Positions 1-12,900 of a stretch of 64,000 nt of DNA are shown here, one piece after another. A program made the translations under genes and the position numbers. Under the pieces are notes generated by a model that worked only from the letters and a program-made list of their open reading frames with translations, was not told the DNA's origin and did no database searches. Every line of letters starts with the position of its first letter. Within the stretch, counting starts at the first letter, position 1. The DNA is from Diplodia intermedia (taxonomy: Eukaryota; Ascomycota; Dothideomycetes; Botryosphaeriales; Botryosphaeriaceae): the NCBI GenBank assembly GCA_021495925.1, contig JAKEKT010000014.1:434001-498000 (forward strand), given 5' to 3'.

Positions 1-26
1 CAATCGTTTCAGCGAGCAGCCGCTGC

Positions 27-753
27 TTACAAGCCGGCAACAGCGGCAACAGCGACGGCAAGGCCGACGACGCCACCAACGACGCCAGCGGTGGGAGCGG
101 CACCCTCGAACTGAGACGGGGTCGGAGTGGCGCCGCCGGGAGTAGAGGCGCCAGGGGTGGTCGGGGTAGCAACCGGGGTGGAGATGACGACGTCGGTAGC
201 CGAAGGGGAAGAAGTCACGGTGGAAGTGGCAGAGGCCGAGCTGGATTCGGAGGCAGCCGTAGTAGCCGCAGCCGAAGACTCGGTGGTGGCTGCAGCCGAG
301 GAGGAGGCGGGAGTGCTCGCGGCGGCGCTGGAGGAAGGAGCAGCGCTCGAGGAGACGGAGGGCACAGAGATGGAGATGCCGTACTGCTCGCAGAGAGCCA
401 CGACCTGCTCAGCAACGGCTACAGAAGATTGTCAGCTGGGGTGGGCTTGGGAGTCTTGGAAGAGGGACGTACCCTGCTGGTCGGAGGCAGAGCATGCCTT
501 CTGGACGCAGGGGGTGATCTGGTCGGTCAGGCCTGGGACCTTGCAGTGGCACTCAAAGTCGGTGAGGGACGAGCAGCCATCGCTGCCCAGAGTGTCAACG
601 AAGCAGTTGAGCTGTCAAGTGTTAGCACGACTGGGCTGAAGTGCTGTTCGACGAGAGAAGGGGGCATACCGAGCAGCTGGGGAGGTCAGAGATGCTCTGG
701 GAGTAGGCAACAGAGGCCAAGGAGAAGGCAACGGCAGCGAAAGAGGTCTTCAT
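27..753 (-). CDS. CFEM-domain, probably GPI-anchored cell-surface protein
   Basis: Three exons on the minus strand (753-670, 611-473, 418-27) join in frame to 204 aa. The start is the ATG at 753, which opens a signal peptide ending near YSQS. The spliced N-terminal domain (about residues 25-85) has the eight cysteines of a CFEM domain, including an FECHC pair followed by TPC, KAC and ALC. A long Ser/Thr/Ala/Pro-rich stalk follows, and the protein ends in a hydrophobic tail (GVVGGVVGLAVAVAAVAGL), as expected for a GPI-attachment signal. CFEM proteins sit in the wall or membrane of ascomycetes; some bind heme, others act in host interaction. Which role applies here cannot be told from sequence. 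Both introns (58 and 54 nt) have GT-AG ends. Family assignment is firm; GPI anchoring is inferred from the tail. Confidence 0.87.
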
Positions 754-3302
754 GGTGACTGATAGATTGGTATGATGTCTTGAGCGAGTGGCTGCGATTG
801 GACAATGACAGTGAAGTGGATGAGGCTGTACAAGAGATGTGCGCTGCTGTCGAGCAACCAGTCGTTGAAGCGGGCAGCTTTATATGGCGCTGGAGGGACC
901 GAGGGCATGGATGCGTCACATGCGGGAGAATTCACCAAGCATCGCAGCTCAATGCTTCGGCATCGTTTAGGCGCGGATGGCAGCTTCTGATCATGGAAGC
1001 CATCGCGGCGTCCCCGCATAGGCCAGAAATTAGAGGCGCAGATCATAGGGAACAATTGCCGAATGGGCGTCGAGGGCCTCGGGCTGGAGCGGCGATTGGC
1101 GAGCAGGGCGTTGGATCCACGCCACTGCCTAGTCTGGCTTTGCGGTTCGAGGTGTGAATACGAGCACCGCTGCAACGGTGTGGTGGTCGTCCATAGCATT
1201 GAGCCAGCCAGCTGCGTGCACCTGCGACGGCTTCTCTCCACGTCGGTGAAGGCCACGACAGCAACGGCGTGCAGCCATCCGTCGCAGAGCAGCAGAACGA
1301 AGAACTGCGGCTTCGAAGCGGGCGTCAGGGCGCCAGGGCGGCTGAAGACACAGCGGAGTGATGACGGCCGTGGTCGGCGGATTGGCTGCAACGGGCGCGA
1401 GCGTGTGCTTCCCCAGACGCCACCCGCCGCACGATTGGCCGGCTGCACGGCGCTCCCATCCGGATTAGGCAGGCCCATGCCCGGTGCCCAGACGAGCGAC
1501 AACTGTGCGATGCAGCAGCCCACTAGCGCCGCACAGGGGTCTGGCGAGCGGATCTGGGGTATAGCCGCCGTGTGGAGAGGTGAGTCGGGTGCCTTGCCGT
1601 TGGTGCCTGTGCTGCGCCCACCCGCCCCCCCGAGTCTCGACTGCCACAGACAGTCCCGAGCCAGCCGCTGGTGTGCGCACCTGGTGGCACGAACCCGCAC
1701 CTCGGCCCAGCTGTCCGTGGACATGCGTGTGCCACCGAGCATGGGTTCTTCTGCGCCGCACCGTCTGATACTTAGTCCGGCGACAAGGCATCGGGCGGCA
1801 TCAAACCCTATTCGGACGACACTAACATCCGTAGTCATGCGTTCGCCTGACCTTGACGTTAGCCTCGCCGACCTGCGGCTTTTCTGCTGCCAGCAATATC
1901 CGGGCGTTGTCTGCGTGTCGACCGTACCTGCATGGATCCGCCCTCAGCTTTGGAAAAAGCCGCAGGAACTGACCTTGATCCAGCGTGGGGCGAAAGACAC
2001 ATGCAAATTCGACTGGGCCTGCCGTCGGCATGGTCGTCGCCGGTCCAATCATCCCCCTCTCCCTTTCTCCTGCACCCGCCCGTTCCTCGGTTCAGTCCAG
2101 GAAGCCCCTTGATGATATGTCCAGACGAGCCGCACAGCTGGAGTCTGATCTTATCCAAAGGCAGCTTCGTGGCTCTTCAGCGAACCCGTGCCTGACGAAA
2201 AGTCTGCACATAATCTCCGTGAGGTGCCATCCGACTTTCTCTGTCCCGTTGGAGCATCCGCATGATGGATCAGCACAGCAGCGTTGATTTCCGTCCAGGA
2301 CGGTCTTTCATCTCCGAAACCTGACTGTTTACCTGGACAAGTGAAGATGGCGGCGGCTAAGCGATTCACCCCGAGTGCGGGCAGTAAGATGGTTGGATGA
2401 GTTCACCACCTACGGAGCTGGTGTTTGGTTCCAGCCGTGCAAGACTGGGCAATCCGTGCATCTCGCAGCTCAAAATGACCTCTACTGTTCCAGGAGCCTC
2501 AGAGCAAGCTGCTGTGCAACCAAGCTCGTTCAGAATTACCTGCAGCCGAGCTGTCAAATGGCCGTGGAGCTAACTTACATCACTTGCGCAATCTCGCCAA
2601 ACTTTATCCATATAGTCAGCGATTCTGACATATGCAGATGGCTGCACATGTGAACCAATCGCTCCGCCTGGGAGATGAGACAGGAGCACCTGAGCACAGC
2701 ATTCATCCAGAAGGGACCTCTTCATGACCCTGTTTGATGCGGGTTGTTTGTTGCTGCAACTTAAAGGGGTGACACGGGATTCCTGGCCTGACATCTCATT
2801 CCAATCCCAGTTCGAAGGTTCAGGGTATGGTGATAGTGACTGCCCACTACGAATGTGGCCGAATGCCCGATACTAAGTGAGTTAGAATATCGCTTCTGAT
2901 TGGATTGCAATGCCACCACAGCAGGTGTGTAACTGCATTGCCAGCTCGGAAACCGAGGGTGGGATACGTTTGATCTTGCTGCGGCCGTGTCATATGCCCG
3001 TTATGCTCTCCGGGATCTGTCCATAGGGGCTCGTAGCTGCAATTTGCGGCGTGTTTGCGGGGTGACAAAGTGGTTGTAGGACTGTGCGAGAGCGCTCAGC
3101 GTAGGCCTCCATCTTTCCTTTTTCTTTGGACGCTTTTGTGTTGGGCTCGACGTTCTCTTGGATGCAGCGAGTTCGTAGTTGCGGGACTATCTCGGAGAGG
3201 CCATGTAGCAGAACCCCACACTGAGGCCCTAAAAAAAATTTGCCAGCCGTCTCAGCGGCACCATGTCTGGAGCACACGCAGACTTCACGACCGCAAAAGA
3301 GA
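754..3302. other. Intergenic stretch without a recognisable gene
   Basis: I read both strands here and found only short open frames without family resemblance, codon bias or credible splice chains. The part next to 753 must hold the promoter of the CFEM gene. I see no repeat or transposon signature. Confidence 0.5.
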
Positions 3303-3435
3303 TGCGTCGGCCGGGAATCGAACCCGGGGCTGATCGAAGCTGGTGTTGAGATCCTGGGAGAGTCCCTCGAGGGGAATTTCCTTGAGGACCTGCAACTCTT
3401 GGCAACGATCAATTTTACCACTAAACCACCAACGC
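3303..3435 (-). tRNA. tRNA-Gly (anticodon GCC) with a 62-nt intron
   Basis: Read on the minus strand, the 5' half (3435-3400) starts GCGTTGGTGG and the 3' half (3337-3303) carries the T-arm GGTTCGATTCC. The acceptor stem pairs GCGTTGG with CCGACGC (one G-U), followed by discriminator A at 3303. The anticodon stem pairs GATCG with CGATC, and the loop reads TTGCCA+T, giving anticodon GCC. The intron (3399-3338) lies directly after nucleotide 37, the standard place for eukaryotic tRNA introns. The mature tRNA is 71 nt before CCA addition. The intron is long for a fungal tRNA and contains the palindrome CCCTCGAGGG. Confidence 0.94.
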
Positions 3436-3521
3436 GGGACAGCTAGTTCACTGACTGTTGACAGAGAAGATGGAGCGTGTAGCTTATAAGGAAGAAGACA
3501 AACAGTGACGTCCGGAAGACT

Positions 3522-3579
3522 GCAAGAGGACCGAGAACAGAGGGAGACAATGGAAGAGGACCAAGAACAGAGGAAGAAC
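3522..3579 (+). repeat. Two imperfect 29-bp purine-rich direct repeats
   Basis: Two tandem copies share the core AGAGGAC(C/A)GAGAACAGAGG with few substitutions. They lie between the tRNA and the DDHD gene in a purine-rich tract with no supported gene. The rest of 3436-4101 is GC-rich 5' flank of the phospholipase gene. Confidence 0.6.
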
Positions 3580-4101
3580 TGTTGCAGACGGCGAGAGACT
3601 GTGCAGAGTAGAGGGAAGAAAGCTGGGGGAACGGGTGGCAAGGGCGGCGCTAGGCATGATACCACGGTAACGAAAGCGCTGGGTTGGGGAATGTGGAGAC
3701 CATCAGCAACGGGAAGATACGGACAGACGGGCAGCAGATGGCGGAGGCGCAGCGGCGGCCAGGAGGCACGGCGGAGGGCCGGCAGCAGATAGGGGCAGCG
3801 TCGGGGGCAGCGGGTGGAGGGTGTGGGCGCGCTGTCAGGAGAAGCCGTGATGTGGCAGGCGGGGAACCCAAGTGTTGAGGCGGTGGCTTTCTGCCGGGCG
3901 GGATGGCGTCACACACGCGACGCGTCCCTCCGCACGTGAAGCCCCAAGCCAAACAACGCTGCCTGCTCCTCTGCTCGTCTCAGCTGCTTGCCTTGCACCA
4001 TGCGCTGCGGGCCATGATCCTCCGCCCGCCGCCCCCGTCCACGCCCGCCTCCGCTCGTCTCCGCAGTCACCTCCCGCCCGTTCACCGCCAACTCCGCAAA
4101 C

Positions 4102-4396
4102 ATGTCCTCTAGGCCGAAGCGCACTCCCACCATCGCCCTGCAGGAGAACCAATACGTCCGCGAGATCCTGCATGCTCCCGACCCCGCTCCTCCCGTTCCG
4201 GCCCGCTTCTTCTACACGAGCCCGCTTGCCATCGACGACCCGCTCAGTCCACTGCCGCCCCCCGTCACCGGCTCCTCCGCCCCGCACAGAGAGCCTCCGC
4301 GGCCCTTCTCCGTCTATGATAATGTCCAGCTGGAGCAGGAATGGCTGGACCTGCGTAAGAAGCTGTTGAAGCACAGCGAGGAGCAGGGCAGCGAGA

Positions 4397-4427
<31 letters not shown>

Positions 4428-6989
4428 AGATCGCTCCCGCCCGGGCTCTGCCAAGAAGAATACCCTGGAGCTGAGCGCTCAGGATGCTCGCCGAAGAGGC
4501 TACACCATGCCCCAGGGCCGCGAAATTATAAATAAGAGAGGCCAGTCGTCGCGTCCCTCCGGCTCCTACTCGTGGGACGATCGGACCAAGGACGACGACA
4601 AGGATCCCAGGGTTCAGCCCACCCTTTCTGGTTCCCTGCGCACTCTGGACCCTGCCGATCTTGAGGTTGTGCTCGATCACGGAGCCACCACCGGCACGCC
4701 TTTCGTCAGAGCTCCATCGCGAAGAAATGTCGTCCCGCGTCCTCTGATCCATCCCCACGCTGACAGCTACGACTGGGCTGAGGATGACGGCCTGGTCATG
4801 CCTTCGCCTCGGAGCTCCAAGAGGGACAGCAAAATCGAGCCCAAGGTTCGCGGCCCGTCCGCCAAGGTCCCTGTTGGCGTCTCGAGACTCCACGAGGTAG
4901 TCATGCCCAATCTGCAGTAAGTGTTTACCTCCCACCCGTGCTCGCTATCAGACCTTCTAACCGAACAGGATGGAACCGATCTACTGGTCTCCACTCAATG
5001 ATGCCGCTCCAGTCATCCGAGGCACCTGGTTCTACTCAGATACGATGTTGCCGGTCGAGCCCGAAGTCGCCAATCTCCTTGAGGCCGGCTACGTCTCCCT
5101 GCAACCCTGGACACAAACGTGGAGGGACGAGCTCAACAGCGCGGTCGAAGTGGGAGCATTAGGTGAGATGAAAATAGTCCATCCTCTGTGGCCTGAGAAG
5201 CAACCCAAACCATCCAAGCGGAATTCGGACAGCAGGCCAAGCACTTCGAGAGGCGAGATGCTAGTTCAAACTGCCATCGAGGACGAACCGTCACCGGAAC
5301 AGGAGAGGGAGGAGATAGTTGAGCACGCGCGAGACATGATCGATATTTCGAGCGGCGCGGAAGGGCCGGACAACAAAGCCTCTGGAACCGCCACCTATGG
5401 GCGGGACGGCCGGAAGCGCCTCTACCTTGATGCAAAGGTAATTTATTCTAACGAAAAGGACGCCTATCTCCTCCGGCCGAGCCTTCAACCTTCGGACTAC
5501 TACGGACGACGACCCTTGGCAAACTACATCCGCAAGGGCCGCAAAATTGGCATTCACGTTACTCGTGGATTCGATCAACAGATTTGGGATAAGCTTCATC
5601 CTGCACACAAGACGGCAGCTTCGGAGAAGGCCAGAGAAGGCGTGTCGACCTCACATGCAGGCGCGCCTCCCAAGCGCAGAGCTCAGATCGACGCCTCTCT
5701 TGCTCACTCCGAACGGCCCGTCGTGACGGACCTGGTCCTTGTCATTCATGGAATCGGCCAAAAGCTTTCGGAGCGTATCGAGAGCTTCCACTTCACACAT
5801 GCAATCAATGCCTTCCGGCGAGAGATGAATGTTGAGCTGGGGACAGACAGCGTAAAGTCCAACTTGCGCGATGATATGGGTGGCATCATGGTTTTACCAG
5901 TGAGTGCACTTTTTTCCAACCGTGCTGCCATGACTGACAAACCTTCAGGTCAACTGGAGACTGAGCCTGTCATTCGAGGATGGCGGGTACCGAGACCGAG
6001 ACGACGAAGAAGACCCTGCTTCAAACCAGTACACGCTGAAAGACATAACTCCGGACGCTTTGCCTTCGGTGAGGAACATCATCAGCGACGTCATGCTTGA
6101 CATTCCCTACTACCTGTCAAATGAGCACCATACGAAGATGATTGCCGCGTGCATAAGAGAGGCTAATCGCATCTATCGGCTGTGGTGTGCCAATAATCCC
6201 GGCTTCTCACACTGGGGCCGAGTCCACATAATTGCACACTCGTTGGGCAGTGTCATGGCTTGTGATGTCCTAAGTCATCAGCCGACTTACGTTGATCGAG
6301 CCTGGGCTGATCCAAAGACGCCAGAGGAAGACCTGCCGACTGACCATTTCCTGTTCGACACAACGAATCTCTTCCTCTGCGGTAGTCCCGCTGGCTTTTT
6401 CCTCTTACTCAAAAAGGCCGCTCTGCTCCCTCGTCATGACAGACAAAAGCCCGGCGGCCAATTTCCTTACAGCCCCGGTGTTGCCGGGGATGCGGACACA
6501 TATGGATGCCTTGCTTTAGACAATGTCTACAACGTCGTAAACCCCTATGACCCCGTAGCATATCGTCTCAATGCGACTGTAGACGCCAATTACGCCCAAA
6601 ATCTGAGGAATGCCTTCGTGCCTAGCTCCAGCACATCGTGGCTGAGCTTTGCCAACCCCTTCCGCAGCACTGCCGACCCGGCTGCAGCGTTCAAGACCCA
6701 CATGCCGCGTATGCCCTCCAACGTAGAGCTCGAAACCCACAATTTTACACGTGAGGAGATCGCCGAGGAACGCGCGTACGCGCTCAACGACAACGGCCAA
6801 ATCGACTACTTTATGAAGTATGGAGGCGGTCCGCTCGAAATCCAATATCTGACAATGCTGGGCGCGCACAGCAGCTACTGGATCTCGCGAGACTTTGTCA
6901 GGATGATTGTGACCGAAGTGGGCAGGCCATTTGGAAAGGACGGGACCACCATTGCCATGAGAGCCGTCAAGAGGAAAATTGAACGATAG
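4102..6989 (+). CDS. DDHD-domain phospholipase (phosphatidic-acid-preferring PLA1 family)
   Basis: Exons 4102-4916, 4969-5899 and 5949-6989 join in frame to 928 aa. The introns are 52 and 49 nt with GTAAGT/CAG and GTGAGT/CAG ends. Residues 1-270 are disordered and carry a Q10 run. The lipase core has the HGIGQ loop and the nucleophile elbow AHSLGS with Ser near residue 680. The C-terminal DDHD domain keeps its four diagnostic residues: D in NPYDPVAYR, D in the IDYF segment, then H and D in AHSSYWISRDF. Family members (mammalian DDHD1/2, yeast Ddl1) are intracellular phospholipases acting on phosphatidic acid and related lipids at ER, Golgi or mitochondrial membranes. No signal peptide is present, which fits. 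The start at 4102 is the first ATG of the open frame and gives a family-sized protein. Confidence 0.93.
4399..4428 (+). repeat. CAG/CAA microsatellite encoding ten glutamines
   Basis: Eight CAG codons are followed by two CAA codons inside the disordered N-terminal region of the DDHD phospholipase. Such tracts are prone to length change. Confidence 0.95.
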
Positions 6990-9900
6990 GTCTGCTCTGG
7001 GCGACTCAGGGTAGCACCACCCTACGACTGTCTTACGAACACATGACCACCTGTTGAGACACTTTAGCGCATCAATGACGGCGTTTATGTAGACTTATTG
7101 TAATGAGGTATACGGATACCCTAGAATGTACATTTCCATGTCGTCCCTCTCAATCGAGCGTTGTTGGGTCTGAGCTCTTGGAAAACACCCAGCACCAGAG
7201 CACACAGCCATGCTTATGCCGCAGCTGTATCTTTCATAGACTGATGGCTCTGCCTACGTTATCTCTTGTGTAAGGTGAAACTTATTGAGGTTGATACCAT
7301 GAGTTCTCCTGTTACTGCGAATTTACCTCTAAATACTGCTGCCTATCACCACACTACACGGATAAGCCTCACGGGATGGCACTACGTCGAGGGCCTTGAA
7401 AGTCGGCACGCATACCGAGGCCGATCGAGGATACGAAAACAAGGAACACTAGCAGTCAAGATTCAGCCCACACAGAGATAGAAAGCCTATTTCCAAAGAT
7501 AGATTTTAGTCTCCCCACGGTATCCACGGGACGTCCAGGCATGCGGGATGAACACGCGCCGGAGCGTTGACATTATCCATGGGCGATAAGATCGCAAACC
7601 ATTTCCCTAGCGATGAATTTGAAGTTGAGCTGGCTCCATACTACGGCACCGCCGGAGAGACGGCGACCAAGAAGGGTATGCCGTAGGAGCAAAGGCTGAA
7701 ACAACCAGAACCGGGAAGCAATATCAACAATAAACGGGGGCGGTACCGACGATGCTCGCGGGCTGAAGACCTGGCTGAGCCACGTAGATGCACCTTTCCA
7801 CAAGAAGCAGTAATAGCAGCAGTGGTATTGCCGATCCCAACATAGGCAGCCTCTATCGTCCAATCCACGGCGAAAGTATGGCGTCTGTCGATCAGTGGGG
7901 GGGACGTACCTATGTCTCCGAGAGAGAGAGAAAAAGGGACGGTACCGAAGAAGCAAGCAAGCGGCGCTATAGTAAACGGAGAAGTCATTAGAGCTTGGTC
8001 GCTCCCAAGGGGCGGCGCGCGGAGCAGGGTCCGGCCATGGAAACTGACCAAGAAGATGGGAAAGCCACGCAGATCACGGCGGAATGCTTCGCGGACCGCA
8101 CTGCATTCCCATTTCGGTAATTGACATTATTTTGCTGAGGCGGCGGCTGGAGTAGCGGGTCGGGCAGGCCGACACGACGCAGGACGGCGAACAATAACCC
8201 TCCCCACAGCAGGGCGAAGGATCAAAACACATTTTCGATATGGGAGAGAGTAGGTAGCTAATGCAGCCTAGAAGTGCGTGAATTTCGACACCCGCCCCCC
8301 ATCCCCGGACGGCCGCCTCCGCAGCCACCCGCAGATGACCAAGCGATTTAGGGCGTGTGACTGTGGCATTTTGCGCCATCGCAATCGTCGACCTAGGTAG
8401 TCCGGCGAGGCAGAAAAAGAAAGCGGGCAGTGCTTTCTAATCAGCCGCCATTTCTAAGCAGCGGGACGCGGGAAAGGCGGTGATGCGAGGGCGAGCAGCA
8501 GGCTCAAGAGGTTTAAGGCAGGATTGTAGCCAACCACCGCCAGGAATGGGCTTGCGGCAAAACCGGCTAGCGGCCAGCCACGGCGCGATGGAGCGAAAGC
8601 GACGCCCAGGGCATCAAAGTCGCCGGACGGCGGTGACGACAGTCGAGAGCAGCTGCAGATCCTGGCGCTGTTGCGGCCATAGGGCGCTGCAGGCACGACT
8701 GCTAAGTCCGCGAGGGTCGCCACCGACTCCTCTTGCTGGACACGTCATGACCGTCTCCACGAAGCAGCGTTGGAAGTTGGCCCCCGGCGGAGAGTCGACC
8801 GACTGGAGCTTTGTACGCTGCGAAGCGCCCATCTGGACTTGACTGACTGTTGCAAGGCCACCTACGTAGGCAAATGCCGCCGTGTCCGCGAGGGCTCAGA
8901 CGCTGCACCAACCGCGCGTTCCTTGCCAACCGCACCGCAGCCACGCCCGCCGCGTCCCTCTACAACCCTCGCTTTTCTCCGGCTCGTGCGACGTGCAGCG
9001 TGTGTTGGCCTGCAACCGTGCAACCTCACCCTCTCCCATTCTTTCAGCCGCAGCGCCCAGCCCCGCCGGGCCAGAGGGGGATGGAGAGTCAAGAGTCCGC
9101 CGGCCAGCCCTAATCGGCCTACAGATCCGCATTCGCATCTCCCCACCTGTATCTCTATCCGTACGCGGTGCCATTCGCCGGTGCCGCGAGCCGAGCCGTT
9201 GCTCAACCATTTTCGTCAGGCGCATTGGGCCATGCGAAGCCATCACCAGGTGGACGGCGACGGAGGCCGGAAATTGCTCTCCACCGCCCGTCCTGCGGCT
9301 GCCTGCCAGGCCAGCCCCCGAGCCAACGGAAAACAACAGCCAGCCCGGTCGGTGGAGCTGTCCAAGCCGCCGCCGATGCCAACCTCCGTTCCATGCTCGC
9401 CCCGCAAATCGCTGCGGCGGCCGCTCTCGAACGTGGTGCATGCGTGCTGCTGTTCTGCAAGTGCTGCGAGATTGCCTGCGCATAACAAGGCTTGGGGATT
9501 GCCAGAGGGGGGGCGTTATGGCACATGCCGTATGCGCGCCATCGCCGGGGGACGGAACGGCGGGGGGGCTTTCTCGCCTCTCGCGTCGCAGCACACATGC
9601 GCGCGCGATCCGGCAGCCTTCCTTGCAATGCGGCGTGTGCGAGTTGCCGACGGGCAGTGGTGGCTTGGCGACGGGCCTGCAGCGCCCTGTCCGAGCGTGC
9701 ACTTGAGCCTCGACAAGACGGCAAGCCGGCGCTGTGCGGGTCGCGGGCGCCAGGCAGCAAGGTGCCGTGGCAGGGCAAGTCACGAACGACGGCATCGTAC
9801 GAGGAAACGCCTGATTGCCCGGCTGCCCGCACACAAGCTTGTCTCAGAACCGACGTCTCAGGTGTGGTGTGGACGTGTGCGAGTGGAGAGTCTGAATGGC

Positions 9901-12900
9901 CAGGCGCGCACCTGATGCGGCTGCGACTCTGGGCCTTGTGCCACGGCACGCAGCCTGGGGGTGTGCTACACTGTACACGCGCATCCTGCGCGCGATGAAT
10001 ACCACTCCGGCCTTTGTTGAGTGGTGGAGCGCGGGCACGTCGGCAAATGGCTGCCACCGATGCCCTGTCGGCTCATTTGGCAATTGCTGCTCAGCTGTTT
10101 CCACTCGTCCCCCATCTTGGCGCCGTCGAGCTGAAGAAACCGCCGTGGTCCCGCCAATGGAGCGCGAGATGGCGGGGCCGCATGGGCGCGCCGACTGATC
10201 TCGCGGGAGGACAAGGCCGACAAAACAAAGCAGCCCTGCCCTCTCTTGCTGCCGCTACTGCACATCGGAAACAGCAGCAAGCGCGAGGATTTTCGCGCAG
10301 CCAGGTCTAGGCTCGCGGCCAGGAGGGGGCCTCTCGAGGGGGCGACCGGCGGACGGGCGGGCAGGCGGGCGGGCTCTGCTCCAAGCATTGCACAAAAGAT
10401 CCCAAGCTCTTGCTCCAGTGACGGGGTGGGCGAGATAAACGGACCAACAGGCGAAGCGGCAAATGAGGGGATGTTCAGGGCATGGGCGTGTATAAAGGTT
10501 GGGGGCCAAAATGCAAGCGGTCCCCGCAACCCGCGGTGTGGCTCCTGGGGCAGCCGGGCAGGGACGCGTGGAAGGTCGGGTCGAGGGCGGTGGGTGATTG
10601 GCCAGCCTTACGGTAGGCAGCCGTGCAGGCTGCGTCCGACGCCAGACCAGACCCCTCGCCGTGCAGTGGTGGACGGGCTCGCTGCTGGCGGGAGCCGAGA
10701 GGGGGGGCAGGTGTTTCTGCTCTGATCCACCGTGGCGCATGCTGTGTGGAGTTTGCGAGCGTTGGGGGCGGCGTGTTTGAGCGTGGGCCCGAGTCTCGAT
10801 CCATGGCCTGCTTTTCCAGAGAGCCGCCGTTTGCGTTCAGGTGTGATGCGAATGCGAGAGGTGTTTGGGAGAGGCACGGCCAGCCCTGGGCGCTCGCCTT
10901 GGCTAGCTCAAACGGTCGTGTGCGCGCCCCGGAAGCAGCGAAGCTCGCAGCGCTCGTACAGCGCACCGGGCCCGGCGACAAGCATCTGACGGATTTTCGC
11001 GGGTTCGCCTGCCGTGCTCTCGGGAACGTAGGCTGACTGAGCGCGCCTGCGCGCCCACGTGCGGCAGAGCGGGCGAACGTGCTGCTGCACAGGAAGCCGG
11101 ATCGCGAGGGGGTGACACGGCGGCCATGACGTTATGGCCACGACTGCGTTACCCGAGAAGGTTTGCGCCCTTGATTTGATGAGCCGAAGCGAAGGGCGCC
11201 CGATGCAGCCCTCCGACCCTCACCTCGCGAGCCCGGCACAGACAATGCGCAGCGCCCTCTCCGCACACAGCGGGTTGATAGCTAATCGCCGCGTGCCTGG
11301 TCGGCCGCGGGACGGCGACAGGGAGCGCGCAACCTCTGCCAGGGGCATCGCGCGGCCGCGTCTCGTAAGGCTGCGTGAGCCGCGCGCTTCTCCCATCGAC
11401 CCCGACGGGTGCATACAAGTGCATCATCGAACATCGCGGCCGATGAGTAACCTGCCGGCCTTTTGTTGCAGCTGCTGCCCGCACGCCTCCGCGCGCGTGT
11501 CTAGCCTACCGGGGCATGTGATGTGTAACAATCATGAGAGAACGAGCGCTCGTCAATGCTCCCATCGCCCAACGTCCGCCTCCACAAGACCCTGCGTCGA
11601 GCATTGCCAAACCCAGGCCGGCTCCGCCGTCAAGCGAGTACGAGGCATCCCGGTGCAGCTCCCTCTTGCAACGTGATCTCGCCATCCGTCCTGCGACTCT
11701 GGCACGCCGTGCACCAGTCCTGCGTACAAAGGAGCCATTCGATTCCGCTGCGTTCTGGGCCTCGTCTGCGCGAACTTGGCGAGCCCACTACGTTGTATCG
11801 GCGCGTAGGATCGTCCCGCGGCTGAAGACGCCCACCTAGCCAACCGACCTGGCACTGACTCGTCCATGCCCGCCTTCGTCCTCTAGCACTTCCTCATCTG
11901 TTGATCTTGCGGGATGCGGCGCCGTTCGCTCGTGAGGCATTGAACCACCGGGAAAGCTGGCTTGGTTGTACCGAGTATCATCTAGGAGTCTTTGGCGTGG
12001 GTGCAGAGATACCAAGTTTGCAAGTCGTGCTTCGTGCTTCAGCTCCCTTTGTGCAGTACTATGATCCGCATGTGAATCTGTCGAAGACTTACTGCACCCT
12101 GTTACGCCCCGCTAGCTTCTCATGAGGCTTGAGTTACTCACACGAGACGTCTTCGCTCGCTGTGGCGTGGTGGGCCGTCCGCAAGAGAATATCTTGCAGT
12201 ACCTGTTAGAAAGTCGTGTAGACTAGCGAAGTTCCGGCTGGCCGCTGCATACTTAGGATTCTGGTACAGGCGTCTCTGTTGAGGATGTATTAGCTTTATG
12301 TGTGGGGATAAAGACAAGGAGTAGAGGGTAGATGGTTTGTGGTGTTTCAATGAGTAAACCGTAGAGCAACGAGACACCTCAGTGAGCTACTGCTCAAGCA
12401 AGGATGAAACACCCTTCGAGCCGGCGTCTGAAAGTGGAATTTGGAGGAGACAGAAGAGTAGGAGAACAAACGACAGTGCTGGCCGACGGAACTGTGCAAA
12501 TTGTCCTAAACCTCCTTTCGACCGACCAGTCGGCTTCCTAGCCAACACCCTCTTGAAGCATTTGGAATCCGCGCGACGACGATGTATGACATAGCGTTTC
12601 TAAATTAGCAGACGTTTTTCCTGGAGCTGATCAATCACACAACCGGTCGCTGCTGGAAGGATTGAGTGCGGAGATCACTGCTCCGCCCACGCAAGGGCTA
12701 CAGGCGCCACGACTGCTGCTGCGGCCTCGAATCCTCCGATGGCTATGCCCAACAGTCGGACCGTCACGAAATTGCTCGCCCACGCCTACCTGCATGGGGG
12801 CCAACAATCACTGCGTCGCTCTCGCATTTCCGGGAAATCGTGCACATCCTCATGCCGCATCATCTTGCTCCCCACATCGGCCAGACACACGGCGTCTACG

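Noticed and set aside
1063..2112. Plus-strand frame of about 350 codons and an overlapping minus-strand frame
   Set aside because: No family resemblance, no coherent hydrophobic pattern, and the frames mirror each other, as expected of GC-rich non-coding DNA.
8770..9915. Overlapping long open frames on both strands (up to about 380 codons)
   Set aside because: They are Arg/Pro/Ala/Ser-rich, occur in several frames and both strands at once, and show no motif; high GC alone removes stop codons.
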